Shown here: in pieces, positions 41,781 to 50,930 of the stretch
Position numbering within the stretch: position 1 is the stretch's first letter
Layout: each line of letters starts with the position of its first letter
Source: Chryseobacterium sp.
GTDB taxonomy: Bacteria > Bacteroidota > Bacteroidia > Flavobacteriales > Weeksellaceae
Reading direction: 5' to 3'
Length of the DNA: 64,000 bases
NCBI GenBank assembly: GCA_027492795.1
Contig: JAPUEB010000026.1
Span: 1 to 64,000, forward strand
Notes under the pieces: generated by a model
What the model was told of the DNA's origin: nothing
The model's input: the letters and a program-made list of their open reading frames with translations, nothing else
The model's database searches: none
Position numbers and translations under genes: made by a program

Positions 41781-42747
41781 TAACAATTTGTTTTTTAAGG
41801 TTGTTCTTTATTATTAAATAAAAAATTACGGAAGGTACCACCACCAAGGGAAATAAAACAATATCTGAAACTGGCAAAAGCGTTACTGCGATATTTATCA
41901 TCATTTGCGTGAATGCATATCCGAAACTTACGATTCTGTGATCTATCTTTTTTTCATAGGAAAACAATTCATAGAGATGACGGCGGTGCGCTTCAAAAAC
42001 ATTTTCTTTCAACTTTATTCTTTCTATAATCGTTAGAAATGTTTCTACGCCATAAATTGTAAGAAATAAAAGCCATTTCAGCTCCCCCGTTTTAAGAATT
42101 AAAAGCCCTAATAAAGTAACTATCCAAAACGCAATTCCCAAACTCCCTACATCACCCATGAAACATTTCGCTTTTTTACGGTAATTAAAAAAAAGAAATA
42201 CCAATGAAGCTAAAATGGGATAAACAATGAAATTAACAGCTGCAAATTGAATAATGAATTGATTTACGAAAAGCAAAGAACCTAAGACCACAAGCGTGTG
42301 AAGACCCGACATTCCATTGATACCATCCATAAAATTGTACGCATTAAGAATACCAATAATGAATATATATACAACAGGAACCATGAAAATTGGCACCTGT
42401 TGGTATACATTGATAAAATACAATAAAAACGTGACGGATATAAAATGAAAAAGCAACCTTACTTTAATGGAAGCGCCGCGAATATCATCAATAAAGCTTA
42501 CGATACAGATTGCGAATAAACCAACACCGAATATTAAGTAATTGACTTCAGATATTGAACGATTGAAAGAAGTGCCAATAAAAAAGAGCAGGAAAGCAAT
42601 TGGGTAGATGATGCCACAGCCGCGAATAGTAATTTCCGAATGATTGCTTCTGTGGTTTGGCTTATCTATAATGTTATAACGTTCCGCGATTCGGAAATAA
42701 ATTAGCATCAATACTAAAAACACAATTGTAATAACAATATATTCCAT
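41773..42747 (-). CDS. glycosyl-phosphate transferase, WbpL/WecA family
   Basis: 324 residues with about ten membrane helices. PNPT family: SFIDDIRGA (catalytic Asp pair), NAYNFMDGINGMSG, FMGDVGSLGIAFW and HRRHLYEL. Transfers HexNAc-1-P to undecaprenyl phosphate, thereby starting a glycan. In P. aeruginosa the WbpL homologue begins O-antigen with FucNAc- or QuiNAc-1-P; its position behind CapE/F/G-like genes suggests L- or D-FucNAc or GlcNAc as the first sugar here. One of three initiating transferases in this locus. Confidence 0.93.
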   Translation of the reverse strand: MEYIVITIVFLVLMLIYFRIAERYNIIDKPNHRSNHSEITIRGCGIIYPIAFLLFFIGTSFNRSISEVNYLIFGVGLFAICIVSFIDDIRGASIKVRLLFHFISVTFLLYFINVYQQVPIFMVPVVYIFIIGILNAYNFMDGINGMSGLHTLVVLGSLLFVNQFIIQFAAVNFIVYPILASLVFLFFNYRKKAKCFMGDVGSLGIAFWIVTLLGLLILKTGELKWLLFLTIYGVETFLTIIERIKLKENVFEAHRRHLYELFSYEKKIDHRIVSFGYAFTQMMINIAVTLLPVSDIVLFPLVVVPSVIFYLIIKNNLKKQIVNN

Positions 42748-42892
42748 TTACATTTTATCTAAAACATTTTAGGGTGCCAATTTCATTTCTTGTAATTTTT
42801 TTTTTGAAATAAAGATTTTTAAGTTTTTTCTTTGATTTTTGCCTACATTTTAGTTCAAAAAAACGACTGTTACATTGAGGATAGATTAATTT

Positions 42893-44074
42893 TTAATCTT
42901 CGTTAAACAGATTAACAAATTTTCCCAGAATATGTTCTTCTGAATACCTTTTTTCAGCTAAAATTCTCGCATTCTCGCCTTTTTTCTTTAATTCATCAAC
43001 AATTTGCAAATCCAAATTCTTGAAAAATTGCTCTATTTTATTTTTTTCGTTCTGCTGAAAACTATATCCAATTTTGTTTTCGTTAATGAGCAAATCAACC
43101 TCGGTATTTTTTTCTCCAAAATATAAAATAGGCTTTCCGGATGCAAGTATGTTATATGTTTTCGACGGTACACCCAAACCAAACATACCTTCTGCAAGAG
43201 ATACAATTGCCAGATGACAAGAATTTAGAATTTCATTTTGTTTATTTCTCTCGTAGGCTGGATAAAAGTATACATTTTGCATTTTATTTTCCGCTACCCA
43301 TTTTTGTAGCTTGGGTTTTAGTACGCCTTCACCATAAATATCAAAACGAATAAGTGGATTATCCGCATCTTTCAAAATCGTCAGCAATTCCTGTAAACCT
43401 TGCACCCTTCCTACATTCCCTGCGTATTGTATGACGATTTCATTGATATTTTCGTTTTTATTTTCTGGAAAAATAGTTTCAATATCTCCCCAATTTTCTA
43501 TTATTCTAATTTTATTTTTAAGTTTTGAAGATTTCTTCAGGAAGATCTCCTCCATATCTCTACCCAAAACTATTATTTTATCAACATTTAAATAAGCCCA
43601 ATTGAATATTTTTTTGATTATTTTATATTTGGCTTCAGTTTTATCTTTGATGATTCCTGCAGGTACCGTATTTTCTGGAAAAACATCGTGAACAAGGACG
43701 TGTAATTGAAATTTTTTAATTTTTTTTAATAGCGAAACCAGTAATATGAGGGGAGCCGGATTGGTAACAATTAATACTTTATCATTCTTTTTTACTCTTC
43801 TGGCAAAGTTATAGGTTATTATGAAAGACGAATAAAAAAAACTTATTAAGCGAACAAATAAGTTTTTCTTATTGTCAGATAATTTTTGAAATCTTAAAAC
43901 ATCTATTTCAGAATTCAGGGTAAAATAGGAGGAGTCAATTTTTTGATGTTTGCCCATGGTAATAACACCAATTTCAAATTGTTCCGCCAGTTTATTGGCA
44001 ATTTTAGTTAAAATAAATGACGTGGAGGTTTCATCGGGATAAAACAGTTCGCTTAAAATCCAAATTTTCTGCAT
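42893..44074 (-). CDS. glycosyltransferase family 4 (WbuB-like)
   Basis: 393 residues, GT-B fold retaining glycosyltransferase. Opens MQKIWILSELFYPDETSTSFILTKIANKLAE and has the C-terminal donor-site segment SLAEGMFGLGVPSKTYNILASGKPIL. The gene sits directly behind the CapG-like epimerase, as wbuB does behind fnlC in E. coli O26, so an L-FucNAc transferase is the best guess. The longer frame to 44095 overlaps capG by 16 nt; ATG 44074 removes the overlap. Confidence 0.88.
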   Translation of the reverse strand: MQKIWILSELFYPDETSTSFILTKIANKLAEQFEIGVITMGKHQKIDSSYFTLNSEIDVLRFQKLSDNKKNLFVRLISFFYSSFIITYNFARRVKKNDKVLIVTNPAPLILLVSLLKKIKKFQLHVLVHDVFPENTVPAGIIKDKTEAKYKIIKKIFNWAYLNVDKIIVLGRDMEEIFLKKSSKLKNKIRIIENWGDIETIFPENKNENINEIVIQYAGNVGRVQGLQELLTILKDADNPLIRFDIYGEGVLKPKLQKWVAENKMQNVYFYPAYERNKQNEILNSCHLAIVSLAEGMFGLGVPSKTYNILASGKPILYFGEKNTEVDLLINENKIGYSFQQNEKNKIEQFFKNLDLQIVDELKKKGENARILAEKRYSEEHILGKFVNLFNED

Positions 44075-44079
44075 TTTTT

Positions 44080-45225
44080 CTATTTTTTGCTCCAAACCAC
44101 CCTGTTCACATAATCTGTATAGCTAAGGATAATTCTCACTACTTTTTCGGATACATTTGGCATGGAATAATCAATAACTTTTCTAAAATTTCTCTCATCA
44201 CCCAATTTTTGTTGTTGAACCTGCACTAGTCCCTGCATGATTCTTTCTGGCGACAATCCCACCATCATTACACTTGCTTCCTCCATAGCTTCCGGTCTTT
44301 CGTGGGCTTCACGAATATTGAGCGCGCGAAAATTAAGAATAGAAGATTCTTCTGAAATGGTTCCAGAGTCGGACAGTACTGCATAACTCCTCATCTGAAG
44401 CGCATTGTAATCGTGAAAGCCAAGAGGTTTCAGAAACTGAATTTCCGGACGCATTTGGATTTGCCTTTTATCAATCATGTTTCTTGTACGGGGATGCGTG
44501 GAAACAATGATTGGATAGCCAAAATCTTCGGCAATTTGGTTTAAGCTCTCCATCAATCCGGTGAAGTTTTTTTCTGAATTGATGTTTTCTTCTCTGTGTG
44601 AGCTTACTACGAAGTATTTGCCTTCTTCCAGATTTAATCTCGATAAAACATCAGATTTTTTTATCTGTGGCAAATAATGATTCAGCACTTCAAACATAGG
44701 CGAACCCGTTTTTATGATCCTGTCCGCAGGAAGTCCTTCTCTTAACAAGTATTCTCTTGCTATATCGCTATAAGTAAGGTTAATATCTGCGGTATGGTCT
44801 ACAATTTTTCTGTTGGTTTCTTCAGGAACTCTTTGGTCAAAACATCTATTTCCGGCCTCCATGTGGAAGATGGGTATTTGTCTTTTTTTGGCGGGAATTG
44901 CACAAAGACAAGAATTGGTATCACCCAAAACAAGAAAAGCGTCTGGTTGAAGTTCTTCCAAAAGGGGATCAATCTTTATCAAAATGTTTCCTATGGTTTC
45001 TGTGGGAGTTTTTCCTGCAGCTTCTAGAAAGTAGTCGGGTTTGCACAGCCCCAAATCATCAAAAAATATTTGGTTCAGCTCGTAATCATAATTCTGTCCG
45101 GTGTGAACGATAATGTGTTCCACCGCTTTGGAATTATCCAGAGCGTTAAGAACGCGAGACAGCCTAATAATTTCCGGACGCGTTCCTACCACCGTCATCA
45201 CTTTTAGTTTTTTCATAGATTTCAT
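44080..45225 (-). CDS. fnlC: UDP-2-acetamido-2,6-dideoxy-L-talose 2-epimerase, CapG/FnlC/WbjD-like
   Basis: 381 residues, non-hydrolysing UDP-HexNAc 2-epimerase fold: VGTRPEIIRLSRVL, VHTGQNYDYELNQIFFDDL, GDTNSCLCAIPAKKRQIPIFHMEAGNRCFDQRVPEETNRKI, SSHREENI and SDSGTISEESSIL. The NRCFDQRVPEE stretch (instead of LRS of WecB) is typical of CapG/FnlC. It forms UDP-N-acetyl-L-fucosamine, the third step after CapE and CapF, which are encoded upstream on the same strand; a WaaL/Wzy-like gene is inserted between. Confidence 0.92.
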   Translation of the reverse strand: MKSMKKLKVMTVVGTRPEIIRLSRVLNALDNSKAVEHIIVHTGQNYDYELNQIFFDDLGLCKPDYFLEAAGKTPTETIGNILIKIDPLLEELQPDAFLVLGDTNSCLCAIPAKKRQIPIFHMEAGNRCFDQRVPEETNRKIVDHTADINLTYSDIAREYLLREGLPADRIIKTGSPMFEVLNHYLPQIKKSDVLSRLNLEEGKYFVVSSHREENINSEKNFTGLMESLNQIAEDFGYPIIVSTHPRTRNMIDKRQIQMRPEIQFLKPLGFHDYNALQMRSYAVLSDSGTISEESSILNFRALNIREAHERPEAMEEASVMMVGLSPERIMQGLVQVQQQKLGDERNFRKVIDYSMPNVSEKVVRIILSYTDYVNRVVWSKK

Positions 45226-45264
45226 TTTGACTGTATTTCTAAATTTAATAACTGTGTTTGCTAT

Positions 45265-46476
45265 TTATTCATTTTTTACTGATGCAATAGGAATTGCCCA
45301 CAACATGGCGAGATAAAACCATACATCCGTATTTCCAAAAATATTATAAGAAGTTATGCTTAAAATATAGTATTGCAAAAATAAAATCCCAATCCAAATT
45401 CTCTCATTTTGTTCCTTGTTTTTTGCCAAGATGAAGAGCTTTTTGAACGAATTGGCATGGATATATGCAATCATCACAAACCCTACAATGCCCATTGCCA
45501 TAAGCACTTCCAAATATATATTGTGCGGATACATCCCATCGCTGAAAAGTATTGACTTGCCAAAGATGGGTTTTTCTAAAAAACCTTGTATAGCTTCATA
45601 ATAAAGCCCTCCTCTTTGCGAGGTATCTCCCTGAAAGATACTATTATAAATTCTTTCTAAAAATAAATTATTGCCCTTAATTTGCACATTCCTATCTTTC
45701 ATTGCGATATATAATGCCGCTATCGCCATGACAACGAAGGAAAGAAAAACAATAATTTTTTTGTAGTCCTTTTTTACAAAAAATATAAGGAAGGTTACTA
45801 TTATAAGGGCTAAAACCGGACTCCTTGTGTTTGAAAAATAAATGATAATCAAGCCAGATGCAAACCCAAATAAAAGTAAAATTTTCCATAAAGGTTTGAT
45901 ATCTCTTTTAAAGAACAATGGATATAGGGACAATAGTGACAGTGATGCACCAATATGCCCAAATGAAATGGTGTAGATGGAATGAATGCCGTGTGAACGA
46001 CCAAAGTCATCTCTTGGGATACCTGCAAAAAAATTAGCTAAAACTACCATAAAGAGAATAGTGTAAATAGCCTTAAAGACGATTTCATAATTAACATCAC
46101 GTCCCCGATTGACCAAAACCGCAAAAATTGGGATAAAGTTTATGAGGTAAACTCTCTGCAAAATTTCGGAAATACTTAGGGTTTGCAATTGTTCGTAATG
46201 CTGAAAGCTGTAATATGCCTTGAAGCCGTAGAAGAGCCAAAATAGCGTCATTACAATTATAGGAAGATCTATCTTGAAGGTTTTCGCCAAAATATTTTTT
46301 AAAATCACAAGAAAAGCCAAAAGCAAAACAAGTATCCGGAATGGAATAGTGAAAACCGTGCTTTTCACAGCGGTTACTTCAGGAAATATGCTAATAACTA
46401 TAAACCCTACTGATAGCAGAACATACAACAGATTAGTAACAAAAGAATAATATTTCTTTGGAAAATCAATCATCAT
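45265..46476 (-). CDS. O-antigen ligase/polymerase-like membrane protein
   Basis: 403 residues with ten to twelve membrane helices and the Wzy_C/WaaL-type motifs YFSNTRSPVLALI and YPHNIYLEVLMAMGIVG in the large periplasmic loop. It could be the ligase that attaches O-antigen to lipid A core or a polymerase. The second, clearly Wzy-like gene at 60077 makes a ligase role, or a second polymerase, equally possible. The start overlaps the capF stop by 1 nt. Confidence 0.82.
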   Translation of the reverse strand: MMIDFPKKYYSFVTNLLYVLLSVGFIVISIFPEVTAVKSTVFTIPFRILVLLLAFLVILKNILAKTFKIDLPIIVMTLFWLFYGFKAYYSFQHYEQLQTLSISEILQRVYLINFIPIFAVLVNRGRDVNYEIVFKAIYTILFMVVLANFFAGIPRDDFGRSHGIHSIYTISFGHIGASLSLLSLYPLFFKRDIKPLWKILLLFGFASGLIIIYFSNTRSPVLALIIVTFLIFFVKKDYKKIIVFLSFVVMAIAALYIAMKDRNVQIKGNNLFLERIYNSIFQGDTSQRGGLYYEAIQGFLEKPIFGKSILFSDGMYPHNIYLEVLMAMGIVGFVMIAYIHANSFKKLFILAKNKEQNERIWIGILFLQYYILSITSYNIFGNTDVWFYLAMLWAIPIASVKNE

Positions 46477-47594
46477 TATACATTTTCAAAATAAGTATCT
46501 GCATTCGTCGGGTCGTAAGGTTCATTGATCCAAAAAATGGTATAAAGCTCCTCCTCCCCTATATTTTTTATATTGTGGGTGTACCAAATCGGCATATCCA
46601 CAAAAGCTGGCTCTTCTCCGTCCAAATAAAAATCTAAAACCACATCGGAATCTATTTTTCTTAGCTGAATTAACGCTTTTCCTTTGATTACTGCAAAACG
46701 TTCAATTTTTCGGGTATGAAAGTGATTTCCCCTTGTAATTCCGGGAACTGTTGTGGAAAAAGAACATTGTCCGCCAATTCCCAATCTTATTACTTCTACA
46801 AAAGCTCCCCTATCATCGGTATGTTGTGTGAATTTTACGGGATAATGATTTTTGATGTCGAAATAACTTCGGAAAGTGTTAAAGAGATTGTAATCAAATG
46901 CTGTTTTTAGTTCCGGAATTTCGCCACCCTCAAAATAAAGTTTTTTAAAATCTTCTAGTTTTTTCAATACTTCTGAAACCCTGTTGGTTGAAGTATACGG
47001 AACTTCGTAGCTGTCTTTGGTAGTATTTTCGGCAATTTGGGCAATAATTTCATTTACTAATTCTCCTACATATATTAAATTTACTTCACCGTCCTGTTGA
47101 ATTTCCGGTTGTTCTCCATGTGTAAGTTTATGGCAAAATGTAGCGATGAATGAATTGTAGTTTGGCTTCCCGAAAGGTCCGAAAACATTGGGGATTATTA
47201 AACCTGTAAAGGTTCCGCCACTTTTTTTAGCCCATTCTGAAAGTAATTCTCTACCTACTTTCTTTGATTTTCCGTAAAGATTGTCTTTTTCTTCTTGGGA
47301 AGATGATGAAAACAATACATGTGCTTTAGAATTTGTTTTTTCTAAAGCATTTACTAATTTTTTTACCAGCTCAACGTTTACGTCATAAATTACCTGTGCA
47401 TCGGTGTGTCTATTCATGGCAGCAAGGTGAACAACTACGTCACACTTTTTTATAAAATCCTCCAATTTCTCTGCTACATCAAAAAAAGAAGCTTCAAAAG
47501 GAATTTTTTCAAATTTATCTGGGTGGAGGCCCAATGTATTGTAAAGATGACTGCCTACAAAACCATTTTGGCCGGTTATACCTATTTTTAGCAT
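46476..47594 (-). CDS. fnlB: UDP-2-acetamido-2,6-dideoxy-hexose reductase/epimerase, CapF/FnlB/WbjC-like
   Basis: 372 residues, two domains like S. aureus CapF. The N-terminal NAD(P)-dependent short-chain domain shows TGQNGFVGSHL, VVHLAAMNRH and YGKSKK. The C-terminal cupin (about 255-372) has a metal site in TTVPGITRGNHFHTRKIERFAVIKG. The cupin epimerises and the N-domain reduces the CapE product, giving UDP-2-acetamido-2,6-dideoxy-L-talose. It is adjacent to CapE-like and cupin genes upstream. Confidence 0.93.
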   Translation of the reverse strand: MLKIGITGQNGFVGSHLYNTLGLHPDKFEKIPFEASFFDVAEKLEDFIKKCDVVVHLAAMNRHTDAQVIYDVNVELVKKLVNALEKTNSKAHVLFSSSSQEEKDNLYGKSKKVGRELLSEWAKKSGGTFTGLIIPNVFGPFGKPNYNSFIATFCHKLTHGEQPEIQQDGEVNLIYVGELVNEIIAQIAENTTKDSYEVPYTSTNRVSEVLKKLEDFKKLYFEGGEIPELKTAFDYNLFNTFRSYFDIKNHYPVKFTQHTDDRGAFVEVIRLGIGGQCSFSTTVPGITRGNHFHTRKIERFAVIKGKALIQLRKIDSDVVLDFYLDGEEPAFVDMPIWYTHNIKNIGEEELYTIFWINEPYDPTNADTYFENV

Positions 47595-47605
47595 TTTAGG
47601 ATACT

Positions 47606-48034
47606 TTAAAAATTTTTATAAACATCGAATGTTTCCAAAGGAAATCGATATTCATCATTTACTTCGTTTAAATGATAATCTGCCATTGCTAACAGTTTGG
47701 CTTCTTTATCTATTTGTTTTATACCAGTAACAAAACCTGCGGGAACATGCAATACATCCATATTTTCTGAAGAAAGTTTAAAGAAAATACTCTCTAAACC
47801 ACTTGATGGTTTTTCCCAATCGTCAATCTTAATTAATTGAATTAGAAATTCGCCCTGTATTACGCAAAACCACCTTTGTTCCACTTTATGACCTTGCCAC
47901 GCCCGAATGATATGGTTGTGGTTATTTTCTATGATGTACATCCTTTTGATATCGGAAGCGTCAAAGTTATTATTAAATTTCAACTTTCCTCTTTCATCAG
48001 AAAATTTTGCCCCAGAAATTAAACTTGGTTCCAT
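47606..48034 (-). CDS. RmlC-like cupin sugar epimerase
   Basis: 142 residues, single cupin of the WxcM/FdtA or dTDP-4-dehydrorhamnose epimerase-related group: DERGKLKFNNNF, IRAWQGHKVEQRWFCVIQGEFLIQLIKID, VLHVPAGFVTGIKQI. Small cupins of this kind isomerise keto-sugars. It sits 11 bp upstream of capF and 14 bp downstream of capE, so it most likely acts on the same 4-keto intermediate, or assists CapF. Confidence 0.82.
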   Translation of the reverse strand: MEPSLISGAKFSDERGKLKFNNNFDASDIKRMYIIENNHNHIIRAWQGHKVEQRWFCVIQGEFLIQLIKIDDWEKPSSGLESIFFKLSSENMDVLHVPAGFVTGIKQIDKEAKLLAMADYHLNEVNDEYRFPLETFDVYKNF

Positions 48035-48048
48035 AAATCATCAAAAGG

Positions 48049-49086
48049 TTAATCTGGATATTGCAAAATTCCTTCTTCGCCCAAAACTTCTTTTCTAATT
48101 AATGGTAGTTTCAACAACAGCTTTTTCATACCCTCCACATCTTGCTGAGTTGTATTGTGGGAATGGTAGTCTTCTATTAAAGAAATATCCTTGGCTCCTT
48201 CAGAGAAATATTGTGCATAATTCAAGTCGCGGTTGTCGGCAGGAATACGGTAAAAATCCCCCATATCATCAGCCTTCATCATTTCTTCCCGTGTGCAAAG
48301 GGTTTCGTAAAGTTTTTCACCGTGCCTTGTTCCGATGATTTTAATGTTGTTTTGGGCATTAAACATTTCCTTTAAAGCCTGTGCCAAATCGCCAATAGTT
48401 CCAGCGGGGGCTTTGTTTACGAATAAATCCCCAGAATTTCCGTTCTCGAAGGCAAATAAAACCAGATCTACCGCTTCTTCCAAAGACATTAGGAAACGCG
48501 TCATATTTGGGTCGGTAATGGTAATATCTTCCCCGTTTTTTATCTGTTTTACAAAAAGAGGAATTACCGAACCTCTGGAAGCCATTACATTTCCATATCT
48601 GGTAAGACAGACGGTGGTTTTTTCTAAATTTCTGCTTGCTGCTACGGCTACTTTCTCCATCATTGCCTTGGAAATTCCCATTGCGTTTATGGGGTATGCA
48701 GCTTTATCTGTACTGAGGCATATTATTTTTTTTACTTCATTTTTTACGCCAGCATCTATTACGTTTTTCGTTCCAAAAACGTTTGTTTTTACAGCTTCCA
48801 TGGGGAAAAATTCGCATGAAGGAACTTGCTTCAGCGCTGCTGCGTGAAAAATATAATCCACACCTCTTGTTGCATGTTCTATGCTATCATAATCCCGAAC
48901 GTCTCCAATATAAAATTTCAGTTTATCGTTTTTGAACAGATTTCGCATATCGTCCTGCTTCTTTTCGTCGCGGGAAAAGATGCGTATTTCTTTAAAATGA
49001 TCCGTATCTATAAATTTCCTTAGGACTGCCGTTCCGAAAGATCCTGTTCCTCCTGTGATGAGGAGGGTTTTATTGTTTATTTTCAT
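48049..49086 (-). CDS. fnlA: UDP-GlcNAc 4,6-dehydratase/5-epimerase, CapE/FnlA/WbjB-like
   Basis: 345 residues, soluble short-chain (extended) enzyme of the CapD/FlaA1 group: TGGTGSFGTAVLRKF, GDVRDYDSIEHATRGVDYIFHAAALKQVPSCEFFPMEAVKTN, MGISKAMMEKV (the Tyr of YxxxK replaced by Met, as in inverting dehydratases of this group). First step of UDP-L-FucNAc synthesis. Its neighbours downstream are the cupin, CapF and CapG, which complete the pathway. Confidence 0.94.
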   Translation of the reverse strand: MKINNKTLLITGGTGSFGTAVLRKFIDTDHFKEIRIFSRDEKKQDDMRNLFKNDKLKFYIGDVRDYDSIEHATRGVDYIFHAAALKQVPSCEFFPMEAVKTNVFGTKNVIDAGVKNEVKKIICLSTDKAAYPINAMGISKAMMEKVAVAASRNLEKTTVCLTRYGNVMASRGSVIPLFVKQIKNGEDITITDPNMTRFLMSLEEAVDLVLFAFENGNSGDLFVNKAPAGTIGDLAQALKEMFNAQNNIKIIGTRHGEKLYETLCTREEMMKADDMGDFYRIPADNRDLNYAQYFSEGAKDISLIEDYHSHNTTQQDVEGMKKLLLKLPLIRKEVLGEEGILQYPD

Positions 49087-49107
49087 TCTGTAAGGTTTTT
49101 CCGTTCA

Positions 49108-50904
49108 TTAAAGCTCCATTCCGTAGAGTTTTTCCCAAATTGCTAGATTGTATAGCCTCCATTCAAAGTCTCTGTCATGTATACATGTAAATTTATTTTT
49201 GAAGAGTTCCTGTATAATTTTAGAATTATTAATAGTATCTGTAATTTCTTTGGAGGGAGGCCACCACTCTTCTATTGGTGCATTGAAGCCAATTTTTTTT
49301 CTTTTCCAGGCAATTTCGCGCGGTAGAAATTTTTCTACACAGTTGCGGAGAATGTATTTCGACCATCCTTCATATATTTTAAAATTGTTATTGATGGATA
49401 AGAAGGTTTCCACAAATTTGTAATCCAAAAAAGGAAGTCTGGTTTCTATTGAATAAGCCATGGAGTTCATATCTTCCCAACGTAGAAGCTGTGGAATTTG
49501 TGCCCAAAATATTTCATTTTTCTGAAGCTCGAATATATTGCTATACGATTTATTGAGTTTTTTTATGTGCCGGTAATCAATCTTTCTTTTATATTTTTCT
49601 TTTAGGTTCGATCCCCTAAACATCAAATATAATTTGCGGACATGATAGTTTGTAAAGTAAAAATATATTTTTAGCGCTTCCAGCTTGGAGATACCATAAT
49701 GCCTTCTAATATTAAGAAAAAAGAGAAAACTTTCCTTAAAACTATGGCTACGCATAAATGCAGCGGCATATCTGCTGTACCCAAGAAGAATTTCGTCTGC
49801 TCCTTGCCCATCCAAGAGAACCTTTATGCCATTTTTTTTGGCTTCTTTCATAAGAAAAGTCTGCATATAGACAGAAAGCCCCGTAAACGGCTCCTCCATT
49901 GAGTATATCACCTGCTGTATTGCATTTTCAAACTCTTGTTTTGTTGGGTAAATAACCTTGTGGTTTACGGATGTAATATTTGTTATTGTTTTTGATAAAT
50001 CAGCTTCATCATCTTCTTTATTGATGCATCCTACGGTAACGGCTGTAAATTCTGAACTTTTACTTTCAAGAAGTTTTGATACTACAGATACCGTGTATGA
50101 AGAATCCAAACCTCCACTTAGGGCTGATCCAACTTTTACATCAGCGCGCAATCTTAATTTGATAGATCTTTCAAACTCTTTTTCAAATAAATTTATGGAT
50201 TGTTGTAAATTTAACTTGGTTATTTTTTTATTCTGAACAAGATCATAATATTTTTTTATCTGATAGGAGTGGTCTGAAAGATCATAAACTAAATTATGGG
50301 AGCCTTGTAGCTTGAAAATTTCTTTAAAAAATGTTTCGTTGTTATGTTCGGTAAAGTTCGTATCTAAAAACTGTAGAACAATTTGCAGATTAATTTTTTT
50401 TAGTTTTTTAACCTCTAAAATCGCTTTGATTTCCGATGCAAAATAGAAGCCTTCACTGTCTGCGTGGTAATAAAATGGCTTTACTCCGAACCGGTCTCGT
50501 GAGCAGAATAGTATGTTTTTTTTTCTATCGTGTATGGCGAATGCCCACATCCCGTTAAACTTCTTAACACAATTTTCTCCCCACAATTCATAGGCATACA
50601 AAAGTACCTCGGTATCCGAATTGGTTTTAAATCGATATCCAAATCTTTGCAGTTCTTCCCTTATTTCAAGATAGTTATAGATGGCCCCATTAAATACCAA
50701 AACACTATTTGAAGAGGAAAAAGGCTGATCTGCGGAATGGCTTACATCTATAATTGCCAATCTTCTGTGTCCAAAACCTACATTATTTTCCACATAAAAA
50801 CCATCAGAATCTGGACCGCGATGCTTTATTTTTTCAGTCATCTTTTCCAATTCGGCGGTTTCTACATTTCTATTTTTATAGATTATGCCTGCTATTCCAC
50901 ACAT
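49108..50904 (-). CDS. asnB: asparagine synthase-like glutamine amidotransferase
   Basis: 598 residues. N-terminal class II glutaminase domain with catalytic Cys2 (MCGIAGIIY) and C-terminal synthetase domain with the PP-loop ALSGGLDSSYT. Complete for activity. In polysaccharide loci AsnB homologues (for example WbpS of P. aeruginosa O6) amidate the carboxyl group of a uronic acid. The di-N-acetyl uronic acid genes further right make that the best guess here; ordinary asparagine synthesis is less likely given the context. It lies 26 bp downstream of hisF2. Confidence 0.9.
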   Translation of the reverse strand: MCGIAGIIYKNRNVETAELEKMTEKIKHRGPDSDGFYVENNVGFGHRRLAIIDVSHSADQPFSSSNSVLVFNGAIYNYLEIREELQRFGYRFKTNSDTEVLLYAYELWGENCVKKFNGMWAFAIHDRKKNILFCSRDRFGVKPFYYHADSEGFYFASEIKAILEVKKLKKINLQIVLQFLDTNFTEHNNETFFKEIFKLQGSHNLVYDLSDHSYQIKKYYDLVQNKKITKLNLQQSINLFEKEFERSIKLRLRADVKVGSALSGGLDSSYTVSVVSKLLESKSSEFTAVTVGCINKEDDEADLSKTITNITSVNHKVIYPTKQEFENAIQQVIYSMEEPFTGLSVYMQTFLMKEAKKNGIKVLLDGQGADEILLGYSRYAAAFMRSHSFKESFLFFLNIRRHYGISKLEALKIYFYFTNYHVRKLYLMFRGSNLKEKYKRKIDYRHIKKLNKSYSNIFELQKNEIFWAQIPQLLRWEDMNSMAYSIETRLPFLDYKFVETFLSINNNFKIYEGWSKYILRNCVEKFLPREIAWKRKKIGFNAPIEEWWPPSKEITDTINNSKIIQELFKNKFTCIHDRDFEWRLYNLAIWEKLYGMEL

Positions 50905-50930
50905 TTTTACTATTCCAGAAGGTTCCCTTT

